The notes under the pieces: model-generated
The model's input: only the letters and a program-made list of their open reading frames with translations
Told to the model about the DNA's origin: nothing
The model's database searches: none
Part shown: positions 40,095-46,636 of the stretch, piece by piece
Layout of the letters: the number at the start of each line of letters is the position of its first letter
How positions within the stretch are numbered: the first letter of the stretch is position 1
DNA from: Bilophila sp964538355
GTDB lineage: Bacteria; Desulfobacterota; Desulfovibrionia; Desulfovibrionales; Desulfovibrionaceae
DNA: 46,636 bases
Reading direction: 5' to 3'
Assembly (NCBI GenBank): GCA_964538355.1
Contig: CAZIFC010000016.1
Span: 1 to 46,636, forward strand
Translations under genes and position numbers: made by a program

Positions 40095-40682
40095 CTAGTT
40101 GAAGGGGCAGCGGGGGCCTTCCTGAGCCTTTTTCGCCATCGCTTCCTCGCGTTCGGCCATTGTGCCGCCGCCGGTCTTGCGGAACAGGTTTTCATACCGT
40201 TCCAGCAGCAGGTTTTTCCCTTCGCGCACGGCCTTGTCCACGGTTTCCCTGTAGAGGGCGAGAGCCTTGGGCGAGAGCGTCTGCAGCTCGCAGCCGAGGT
40301 AGGTGCGGAAGTGCGGCCCGGCATCCGCCCGGACGACATGCGGATACCGTTCCGCCAGGGCGTCACGCCAATCCCCTTCAATCTGGACAAGCTCATCCAC
40401 ACAGGGATCTGTGGTCAGATCGGGAATCAGGTTTTCCATGAGCGCGTATTTTTCCGTCATCAGGTTCCGGCCTTCCAGCCCGGCCTGCTTCAGATCGTGC
40501 AGATAGGCGGCAAGAAAGGCGTCGCTCTGTACGGAGTGGCTGGTCCAGCGCATGGTGCGGAAGGTTTCGGGCCGCTCCTGGCAGACCGAAGTGCCGCCCC
40601 GGTTGGAGACGGCAAGAAACATGTCCAGTTCCAGCTCGATGATGCTGTCGATCATGCGCTGACGTTCGTTTGTATCGCTCAT
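40095..40682 (-). CDS. DUF4125 family protein
   Basis: This 195-residue protein matches my memory of DUF4125: IIELELDMFLAVSNRGGTSVCQERPETFRTMR near the N-terminus, then SHSVQSDAFLAAYLHDL, and a helical rest. Function is unknown; the family is common in anaerobes. It ends GPRCPFN with a single late Cys. AAGGAGA lies six bases before ATG 40682; the frame is open further upstream but without homology. It is convergent with the YHS gene and divergent from cfa. The 267 bases toward cfa hold no other gene that I can see. Confidence 0.8.
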   Translation of the reverse strand: MSDTNERQRMIDSIIELELDMFLAVSNRGGTSVCQERPETFRTMRWTSHSVQSDAFLAAYLHDLKQAGLEGRNLMTEKYALMENLIPDLTTDPCVDELVQIEGDWRDALAERYPHVVRADAGPHFRTYLGCELQTLSPKALALYRETVDKAVREGKNLLLERYENLFRKTGGGTMAEREEAMAKKAQEGPRCPFN

Positions 40683-40949
40683 CAGGATTCTCCTTTTTTC
40701 TTCAGAGCCAGACACGAAGGGAGCGGCTCCTTGCTGGGCCTCGTTTGCGTTTTGGCCTTGGCTTTTTATTAATACCAGTTCCTGATTATGTCCAGATCTG
40801 TCTGTGCCCCCCCAGAGGGGTGAGGGGCTTTCCGTGTGCCCTCTCTTTATAGCTCCAACTAATAATTGAAGAAAAAGGTGTTCCGTGGTGCATAGGGAAA
40901 AGCTTTTCCAAAACAGCGTGTGGAGGAAAGGCCCTCCGGAGGTTGCCAT

Positions 40950-42062
40950 ATGGATGCAAAAGCTGTGTTGTCGTCAATGCTTGCGGAAGCCGATATTCAG
41001 GTGGGGGGCGACCGCCCCTGGGACATTCAGGTGCACAACGAGGAGCTGTACAGGCGCGTGATCCGGGAAGGGACGCTTGGCGCGGGGGAGGCCTATCTTG
41101 AAGGCTGGTGGGACTGCAACCAGCTGGACGTGATGTTCTGCAAGGCGATCCGCGCCCATCTGGAAGAGCGCATCCGGCGCAATTTCCCCACGGCTCTGGT
41201 CACGGTGAGCCAGCTGCTCTTCAATCTTCAGAGTGCGGCCCGCGCCTTCATGGTGGCGGAGCAACATTACAATACGGACAATGCGATGTTTGCCGCCATG
41301 CTCGGCCCCACCATGAACTACAGCTGCGGCTACTGGAAGGACGCGGACTCGCTGGAACAGGCGCAGCACGACAAGATGGATCTCATCTGCCGCAAGCTGG
41401 AGCTGAAGGAAGGCATGTCCGTACTGGATATTGGCTGCGGCTGGGGAGGGCTGTCGCTGTATATGGCGGAGCAGTACGGGGTGAAGGTCACCGGCGTCAC
41501 CGTGTCCACCGAGCAGATCACCTTTGCCAGAAGCCGGGACACCGGGCATCTCGTCAACTGGGTTCTTCAGGATTACCGGTCCATTGAAGGCGATTTTGAC
41601 CGTATCGTCTCCGTGGGGATGTTTGAGCATGTGGGGCGCAAGAACTACGCCGTATTCATGGACACGACCCGGCGGCTGCTCAGAAGCTGCGGGCTGTTCC
41701 TGCTGCATACCATCGGCAGCGGCAGACGGAAGCTCGGCACGGACCCGTGGATCAACAAATACATTTTCCCCAACGGCATGTTGCCGTCCCCCGTATGCGT
41801 CGCCAGCGCGATTTCAGGGCGGTATGTCATGGAAGACTGGCACAACTTCGGTTCGGACTACGACAAGACCCTGATGGCGTGGTTCGAGCGTTTCGAAAGG
41901 GGCTATGCCGAAGGCGCGTTCCGGTGCAGCGAACGGCTGCGGCGCATGTATCAGTATTATCTGCTGAGCTGTGCCGGCGCGTTCCGGGCCAGGGACATCC
42001 AGCTGTGGCAGATTGTCCTCAGCCCGGAAGGGGTTTCCGGCGGCTACTGCTGCCAACGCTGA
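40950..42062 (+). CDS. cfa: Cyclopropane-fatty-acyl-phospholipid synthase
   Basis: The 370-residue SAM-dependent enzyme adds a methylene bridge across the double bond of unsaturated acyl chains in membrane phospholipids. Motifs are GEAYLEGWWDCNQLD (N-terminal lipid-binding part), YSCGYW, VLDIGCGWGGLSLYMAE (SAM site, near 158-174), GVTVSTEQ, SVGMFEHVGRKNY, and the late stretch DWHNFG...TLMAWF. GGAGG lies seven bases before ATG 40950; an earlier in-frame ATG lacks this. It abuts the convergent alr gene with no bases between the stops. Confidence 0.95.
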   Translation: MDAKAVLSSMLAEADIQVGGDRPWDIQVHNEELYRRVIREGTLGAGEAYLEGWWDCNQLDVMFCKAIRAHLEERIRRNFPTALVTVSQLLFNLQSAARAFMVAEQHYNTDNAMFAAMLGPTMNYSCGYWKDADSLEQAQHDKMDLICRKLELKEGMSVLDIGCGWGGLSLYMAEQYGVKVTGVTVSTEQITFARSRDTGHLVNWVLQDYRSIEGDFDRIVSVGMFEHVGRKNYAVFMDTTRRLLRSCGLFLLHTIGSGRRKLGTDPWINKYIFPNGMLPSPVCVASAISGRYVMEDWHNFGSDYDKTLMAWFERFERGYAEGAFRCSERLRRMYQYYLLSCAGAFRARDIQLWQIVLSPEGVSGGYCCQR

Positions 42063-43217
42063 CTATGCCCTGAGCTTGCTGTATTCGCTGAACTTCCTTT
42101 CGCTGACCCGTCTGTTGCGCCCAAGGGCGCAGAAGACCTCGTAGGAAATGGTTCCCCACCATTCCGCGAGTTCTTCCGGGCGGATGGACAAGGGGCCGGA
42201 GCCGCCCAGCAGGCAGGCCGTATCCCCCGGCTGCACATCAGGAATGCCGGTAACGTCAACAATGCACATCTGCATGCAGACCCTGCCGAGGATAGGCGCG
42301 CGTTTGCCCCGGACAAGCACCGAGCCTCGCATGGAAAGGGAGCGGGGGTAGCCGTCGGCGTAGCCTGCGCCGATCACGGCTGCCCGGATATCCTTGGGGG
42401 CGGTGTAGAGACAGCTGTAGCTGACGGTCGCGCCCTTCGCGACCGGGTGAACCGAAAGGACAGGCGCGGCCATTTCCATGACCGGCAGCAGGCCCATGCC
42501 GAGTTTCGCCCTGTCCGTGCCGTGCAGGGGATTGCCTCCGTACAGCGTAACGCCGGGACGCGCCAGATCGCCCGCATAGCTGGGCCATGACAGCAGCCCC
42601 GGCGAGTTGGTCAGCGAGGTCTTGATGTCCGGGAAGACGGCCCGCATGGCCGCCGCCGCCTCATGGAACCGCCGCGCCTGTTCATGGGTGAACTCGTCGA
42701 GTGCGGGGGTGTCCGAAGCGGCGAGGTGGGACATGACGAGCACGGGGCGGACTTCCCGAAGCGTACGCAGATAATCGGCGAGTTCCGCCGCTTCCTCCAC
42801 GCGAAATCCCAGCCGGGACATCCCCGTATCAAACTTGATGGCGATGGTCAGCGGCGTCTGCCTCCCCGTCAGGTGGCTCTGCGCCAGAAGCCTTTCGAGG
42901 CTTTCGCCGTTGTGTACCAGCGGCGTGATGTCATAGCTCGCCGCCAGAGCCGTATCCTCTTCCCTTGCCAGCCCCATCAGGGCCAGCAGGAAGGCGGTGT
43001 GCCCCTCCTGCCTCAGCAGTGCCCCTTCCCCGACAGACCCTACCGCCATGTGCTGGATGCCTTCTTCCGCCAGAACCCGCGCCACGGGGACGATGCCGTG
43101 CCCGTAGGCGTCCGCCTTGATCACCGGCATCAGGGAAGGGTGCCGCGCAAGCAGGGTTTTCAGGTTGTGCCGAAGGTTTTCAAGATGGACGGTAATGATG
43201 GCACTGCTCAGAAACAT
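42063..43217 (-). CDS. alr: Alanine racemase
   Basis: This 384-residue fold-type III PLP enzyme makes D-alanine for peptidoglycan. The PLP lysine is Lys34 in VIKADAYGHG; the catalytic tyrosine of the partner subunit is in ATVSYSCLY (near 268), and VCMQMCIVDVT is the conserved C-terminal strand. GGAGG lies before ATG 43217. An in-frame start at 43271 adds 18 residues without homology. It is divergent from lptD across a 416-base space. Confidence 0.95.
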   Translation of the reverse strand: MFLSSAIITVHLENLRHNLKTLLARHPSLMPVIKADAYGHGIVPVARVLAEEGIQHMAVGSVGEGALLRQEGHTAFLLALMGLAREEDTALAASYDITPLVHNGESLERLLAQSHLTGRQTPLTIAIKFDTGMSRLGFRVEEAAELADYLRTLREVRPVLVMSHLAASDTPALDEFTHEQARRFHEAAAAMRAVFPDIKTSLTNSPGLLSWPSYAGDLARPGVTLYGGNPLHGTDRAKLGMGLLPVMEMAAPVLSVHPVAKGATVSYSCLYTAPKDIRAAVIGAGYADGYPRSLSMRGSVLVRGKRAPILGRVCMQMCIVDVTGIPDVQPGDTACLLGGSGPLSIRPEELAEWWGTISYEVFCALGRNRRVSERKFSEYSKLRA

Positions 43218-43401
43218 GGGGCCTCCACGCGCATGAGGGTTAACACGAAAATATGCGGCAACAGAGAGCAAAGGCGGAAAGAGCGCGGCGGGGGCATCCC
43301 CTTGGACATACTCTTGTTACTATAGGGAAAAGATGTTTTGTCGGCGTGGCTTCTTTCGCTCCGGCTGCGAAGGGAGGGAAGCGGGCGAGGGTTTTTTTTG
43401 T

Positions 43402-43430
43402 TTGAAAAATGGGCTAGAGTCCTTTTTATA
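43402..43430 (+). promoter_or_regulatory. possible promoter of lptD
   Basis: TTGAAA (43402-43407) and TTTATA (43425-43430) lie 17 bases apart, within the 416-base space between alr and lptD. It gives a leader of nearly 200 bases. Apart from this and the hairpin at 43600-43618 I see no gene in that space. A reading frame from 43333 running into lptD has no protein-like features. A weak hairpin GCTCC-TTGT-GGAGC followed by ATTTTT at 43575-43594 could be an attenuator. Confidence 0.4.
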
Positions 43431-43599
43431 CGAATCAGGGCCTGTCCCCGGAGTTCCCCGTGTGGGGGCGTCCGGGAGTATTCTGCGCTCCGGCATCGTT
43501 TTGCGGGTCGCGTCCGAAACTGGTTCGAGAGTTACATGCGAAACGTTGCTGGGGAGTTACTCTCTACAGATCACGCTCCTTGTGGAGCATTTTTATAGT

Positions 43600-43618
43600 G
43601 CGTCCGCAACGCGGATGC
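43600..43618 (+). promoter_or_regulatory. hairpin just before the lptD ribosome site
   Basis: GCGTCCGC (43600-43607) pairs with GCGGATGC (43611-43618) with one G-T wobble and a 3-base loop. It ends four bases before AGGAAG (43623-43627 region) and so could affect ribosome access to lptD. Confidence 0.4.
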
Positions 43619-43633
43619 AACAGGAAGTTTACC

Positions 43634-46054
43634 GTGCCCATGACCGCACCGCTGCCTTACAAGATGTTCCGACTGATGGCGAAGGCCGTCATCGCTCCCG
43701 TTGCCGTGCTGGCGTTGTTCCTCTCTTGTCCGGAAGCGGGCCGTGCCGCCGTGGATGTGCTCATGGTCCCCACCGAGGAAGCGGGGAACGCCTCGTGGAA
43801 CCTTGAGGCAGACAAGCTGGTCACCCTGAGCGACAACACCATTGTCGAGGCGACGGGCGGCGTGGTTCTCCAGCGCGGGAAAGATATCCTGAAGGCTGAT
43901 TTCGCCCGGTACTACTCGGCGACGAACTGGGTCTACCTGAAAGGAAACGTGTTTGTCCGGATGGGCAAGGACGACATCCAGTCGGACGAGGCCGAATTCG
44001 ATCTGCATTCAAAGACCGGCTGGCTCACCAATGGGCATGTCTTTATGGAAGGGCCGCACATCTATTTCAGCGGTTCCCGGATAGTCAAACACTGGGGTGA
44101 CCGGTACACCTTCAACAAGGCCAAAGTCACGACCTGTGACGGGCCAAAGCCCGCGTGGTCCATGAACGCGGAACAGGCCGTGGTTGAGATCGACGGCTAC
44201 GCCCAGCTTTTCCACTCGACGTTCGATGTCAGGGACACGGGGATCCTGTACAGCCCCTTTATGGTCCTGCCCGCCAAGACGACACGGCAGTCCGGCCTGT
44301 TGCCGCCCGATTTCGGGATCAGTGACAAGCGCGGCTTCTACTATACGCAGCCGTACTTCTGGGCCATAGACGAAAGCCACGACATGACCTTTTACGGCGG
44401 CTTCATGACCAAGATCGGCCCGCTGTTCAGTGTGGAATACCGGGCCAACGAGTTCAGCGACCAGAAAACGTGGCTTGCCGCCACCGGCATTTACGACAAG
44501 GACACGGTCAACACTCCCGGAACGAGCAGGGTAAGCGAAAACAAGTCGCTGCTGCGTACCAATCAGGAACGCTACTGGCTGCGCGGAATGGCAGACGGCT
44601 TTATCGGTGCGTCCACATGGCGTTATCGCTCCAATATCGACTATGTTTCTGATCAGGACTTTTTGCGGGAATTCAATCAGGGTCCGGTGGGCTTTGACAG
44701 GACGCGCAACAGCCTGTTCAGGATGTTTGGCCGAGACTTGCAGGAAGTCGACCAAAACCGCGTGAGTGCTGGGCTGATCAGCAATGACTGGGAGCGGTTC
44801 GGCGTTGTGGCCAGCCTCCGCTACGAGCAGGACGCGTCCCTTGGGCACGGCAACAGGCCGCGAAACCAGGATGAGCTGGTGCAGAGGCTGCCCCAGCTGG
44901 ACTTGTTCCTCTATAAGGGGCGGATCGTCCCGCAGCTTCCGTTTGAAATCGAAACGCAGTTCCAGACCGGATATATGTACCGTGCTTCCGGTACCAGCGG
45001 GTGGCGTACCGAGCTGTATCCGAGGGTTTCCCTGCCTCTGGATCTGGGCTTTGGATCGGTGATCGGTACGGTCGGCCTGCGCCAGACCTACTACGGCACG
45101 GATCGCAAGGAGTTTACCACCCCCCGCGCCATGTATGTGTCGAATCCCACGTCCCCCCGGCAGACCGGCGAATCGCGGACGCTGTTCGACATGGACATTC
45201 AGGGTTATACGGAAGCCAGCCGGATATGGGAACTGGACAATGAGGATGCTATCCCCCTGAAGCCGGAAAACGCCGGTCAACGGGTCTGGACCGCCGTTCG
45301 GCATGAAATCCAGCCCCGGATCCGCTATTCCCGCACACCGCATGTGGATCAGGAAAAGAATCCCTTCTACATTACGGATGACAGGATTCTGCCGCGTGAC
45401 GAGCTGACCTATTCCATCACCAACATCGTGACCAGAAAGGGTTCCATTGTTTCCGTAACGGGGGAGGGCGACGAACAGGAAGTCCGCCGAAGCTCGTTTT
45501 ATCAGGATCTCATGCGCTGGAGATTGGCGGGCGGCTACGATTTCCGGGAAGCTCGGCGCAACCAGTATCTGAGCCAGTATGGCCGCCGTCCGTTTATGGA
45601 TATCCTTTCCGATTTCGAAATCTCCCCCTGGGATTGGATTGGCTATCGCGGCAAGACCTATTTTTCTGCCTACGACGGGGAGATTACCCGGCATGACCAC
45701 GATATAACGCTCCGCTATGGCGGCAAGGCCGCGTGGACTACGGGCATGAGCTTCCGGGACAAGTATTATGACTACCGGAAACAGTTCCAGTATGACAACT
45801 GGCGGGACATCCGGATGACCTCCAAGATCGAGTTGCTCCACAACATGCTGGTGCTCAACCTGACCCCCGAATGGTCTGTCGTTCTTGACGACTACCGGAA
45901 TATGCAAAAGGGCGGCAGCATGGGGAAAACATACGATCAAAGCATCGATATCGCCTATACGGCGCAGTGCTATCGGATTATAGGCAGATACCGGTACGAT
46001 GGCCATGACAAGAGCTATTCCGTCATGGTCGAGCTGCCCGGAATCTTTGATTGA
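43634..46054 (+). CDS. lptD: LPS-assembly outer membrane protein LptD
   Basis: The protein has about 806 residues. It has a signal peptide (hydrophobic 14-32, cleavage near GRA-AVD), an OstA/LptA-like N-terminal domain (WNLEADKLVTLSDNTIVEATGGVVLQ read in parts), then a large outer-membrane beta barrel with the family stretch SPFMVLPAKTTRQSGLLPPDFG. With LptE it inserts lipopolysaccharide in the outer leaflet. The mature chain has just two cysteines, near residues 168 and 779. The start is GTG 43634, six bases after AGGAAG; ATG 43640, two codons on, is the alternative. LptE is not adjacent. Confidence 0.93.
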   Translation: MPMTAPLPYKMFRLMAKAVIAPVAVLALFLSCPEAGRAAVDVLMVPTEEAGNASWNLEADKLVTLSDNTIVEATGGVVLQRGKDILKADFARYYSATNWVYLKGNVFVRMGKDDIQSDEAEFDLHSKTGWLTNGHVFMEGPHIYFSGSRIVKHWGDRYTFNKAKVTTCDGPKPAWSMNAEQAVVEIDGYAQLFHSTFDVRDTGILYSPFMVLPAKTTRQSGLLPPDFGISDKRGFYYTQPYFWAIDESHDMTFYGGFMTKIGPLFSVEYRANEFSDQKTWLAATGIYDKDTVNTPGTSRVSENKSLLRTNQERYWLRGMADGFIGASTWRYRSNIDYVSDQDFLREFNQGPVGFDRTRNSLFRMFGRDLQEVDQNRVSAGLISNDWERFGVVASLRYEQDASLGHGNRPRNQDELVQRLPQLDLFLYKGRIVPQLPFEIETQFQTGYMYRASGTSGWRTELYPRVSLPLDLGFGSVIGTVGLRQTYYGTDRKEFTTPRAMYVSNPTSPRQTGESRTLFDMDIQGYTEASRIWELDNEDAIPLKPENAGQRVWTAVRHEIQPRIRYSRTPHVDQEKNPFYITDDRILPRDELTYSITNIVTRKGSIVSVTGEGDEQEVRRSSFYQDLMRWRLAGGYDFREARRNQYLSQYGRRPFMDILSDFEISPWDWIGYRGKTYFSAYDGEITRHDHDITLRYGGKAAWTTGMSFRDKYYDYRKQFQYDNWRDIRMTSKIELLHNMLVLNLTPEWSVVLDDYRNMQKGGSMGKTYDQSIDIAYTAQCYRIIGRYRYDGHDKSYSVMVELPGIFD

Positions 46055-46085
46055 TGCGAGTTTTGCCGAAACTGCATAAAAAGGG

Positions 46086-46114
46086 TTGACGGGCTTCCGT
46101 AAATCCGATAGATA
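46086..46114 (+). promoter_or_regulatory. promoter of tRNA-Ser(GCT)
   Basis: TTGACG (46086-46091), 17 bases, TAGATA (46109-46114), 20 bases before the tRNA. This is a good sigma-70 type promoter in the only gap between lptD and the tRNA. Confidence 0.65.
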
Positions 46115-46134
46115 TCTGCCCGGAACAACACATT

Positions 46135-46229
<95 letters not shown>

Positions 46230-46240
46230 TTGAATTTCAT

Positions 46241-46285
46241 AAAGGCTCCTGAAGACTCATAAGGTCTCGGGAGCCTTTACTTTTT
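46241..46285 (+). terminator. terminator after tRNA-Ser
   Basis: AAAGGCTCC (46241-46249) pairs with GGAGCCTTT (46270-46278), extended inward by GAC/GTC type pairs, then AC and five T. It lies 13 bases past the CCA. Confidence 0.8.
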
Positions 46286-46353
46286 CCCTTCTTTTTCGCC
46301 TCACGAAGTTTCATATCGTCTCGTAGTATCTTTTGTCAGCTCACGCTTTTTTG

Positions 46354-46410
46354 GGGTATATTCGAGGGTATCTTCACCAAAGGGGGAATCCATACCCCAG
46401 TTGGATACCC
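46354..46410. repeat. four GGGTAT/ATACCC elements arranged as an inverted pair of tandem repeats
   Basis: GGGTAT lies at 46354-46359 and 46366-46371, ATACCC at 46392-46397 and 46405-46410. The outer context gives longer matches: GGGGTAT with ATACCCC (46353, 46392) and AGGGTATC with GATACCCT (46365, 46404). Spacing within each arm is 12 or 13 bases, about one DNA turn. It covers the start of the small Fis-type gene, so it looks like a regulator-binding array. Confidence 0.6.
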
Positions 46411-46583
46411 TTACGGACACGCCGACGCTGGAACAGTTGGAAGAACGATACCTGTGCAAGATCATGGCGATGGCCCAAGGACGCGTGCGTGGCGAACACG
46501 GTGCAGCGGCCTTGCTGCATATGAAAATCCCGACGCTCTACGCCAAGCTGCGTAAATTCTCCATCCCATGCGGGAAACGATGA
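46401..46583 (+). CDS. Small Fis-type helix-turn-helix protein
   Basis: The frame from TTG 46401 to TGA 46583 gives 60 residues. The C-terminal half GAAALLHMKIPTLYAKLRKF resembles the Fis/NtrC C-terminal DNA-binding helices (compare the TAEILGIDRRTLFRKIK of the sigma-54 activator in this window). The N-terminal half DTLTDTPTLEQLEERYLCKI is like the linker and first helix of that domain. No ATG or good ribosome site is seen near the start; AGGGGG is 14 bases upstream. It could be a stand-alone DNA-binding protein or a remnant of a larger activator. Confidence 0.5.
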   Translation: MDTLTDTPTLEQLEERYLCKIMAMAQGRVRGEHGAAALLHMKIPTLYAKLRKFSIPCGKR

Positions 46584-46636
46584 GGCGGAATAGCCATCCC
46601 TTTTTCGAGAAGTCCGGGGTGTTTTCCAGATGCTCT

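Noticed and set aside
40731..40745. Sigma-54-like promoter (TGGGCC...TTTGC) upstream of cfa
   Set aside because: The GG-to-GC spacing is one base short of the required pattern and the flanking consensus is poor.
43333..43806. Plus-strand frame of 157 codons between alr and lptD
   Set aside because: It runs into lptD in another frame, lacks a good ribosome site, and its residues resemble no protein. lptD translation explains the overlapping part.

Overview
This window is GC-rich bacterial chromosome from a draft assembly. It carries 100 N at 30861-30960 and is cut inside a tRNA gene at the left edge. The best guess for the organism is a sulfate-reducing deltaproteobacterium of the Desulfovibrio type. 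The grounds are a 908-residue aldehyde oxidoreductase that matches, from memory, D. gigas Mop almost residue for residue around both [2Fe-2S] clusters; a block of small genes beside it that I recall from D. vulgaris (DVU1553-DVU1559); trp gene order E-GD-C-F-B-A; and LptD and LptM-like proteins that indicate a Gram-negative outer membrane. Genus and species cannot be fixed by eye.

Layout. 1-46: partial tRNA-Leu(CAG) on the minus strand with its own promoter. 174-6836 (minus): a complete tryptophan operon with overlapping genes, a fused trpGD, and upstream a classical attenuation region (leader peptide with three consecutive Trp codons, strong terminator, sigma-70-like promoter). 6990-9684 (plus): a membrane sensor fused to a SpoIIE phosphatase and an anti-sigma-like kinase domain, followed by a STAS protein, forming a partner-switching module. 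9903-12441: typA/bipA (minus) and a CYTH phosphohydrolase (plus). 12541-17897 (minus): a large hybrid histidine kinase with a periplasmic solute-binding sensor and a linked sigma-54 activator. 18019-18612 (minus): two small uncharacterised proteins, one Cys-rich.

18895-27905 (plus) is the most interesting stretch: mop, a multi-cluster FeS/flavin-like redox protein, a mini zinc ribbon, a SAM methyltransferase, a C-GCAxxG-C-C protein, a Tes-like radical SAM protein and a short AMP-forming ligase. The last five are translationally coupled head-to-tail. No biochemical role is established to my knowledge. Together they look like a pathway that makes or uses a carboxylate/aldehyde pair and a radical-SAM-built product.

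27993-30857 (plus) holds ruvA, ruvB, thyX and pgpA (recombination, dTMP synthesis, phospholipid synthesis). After the gap come an LptM-like lipoprotein, mutS, a LapA-domain protein and a HIT hydrolase (minus), a DHH-CBS-nucleotidyltransferase fusion and xerD (minus), folK and a YHS protein (plus), a DUF4125 protein (minus), cfa (plus), alr (minus) and lptD (plus). The right end has tRNA-Ser(GCT) with promoter and terminator, then a cluster of four GGGTAT/ATACCC elements in front of a small Fis-type helix-turn-helix gene.

All domain calls are from reading the translations; no searches were run. Very long open frames opposite genes (for example across 35264-39388) were treated as codon-bias shadows.
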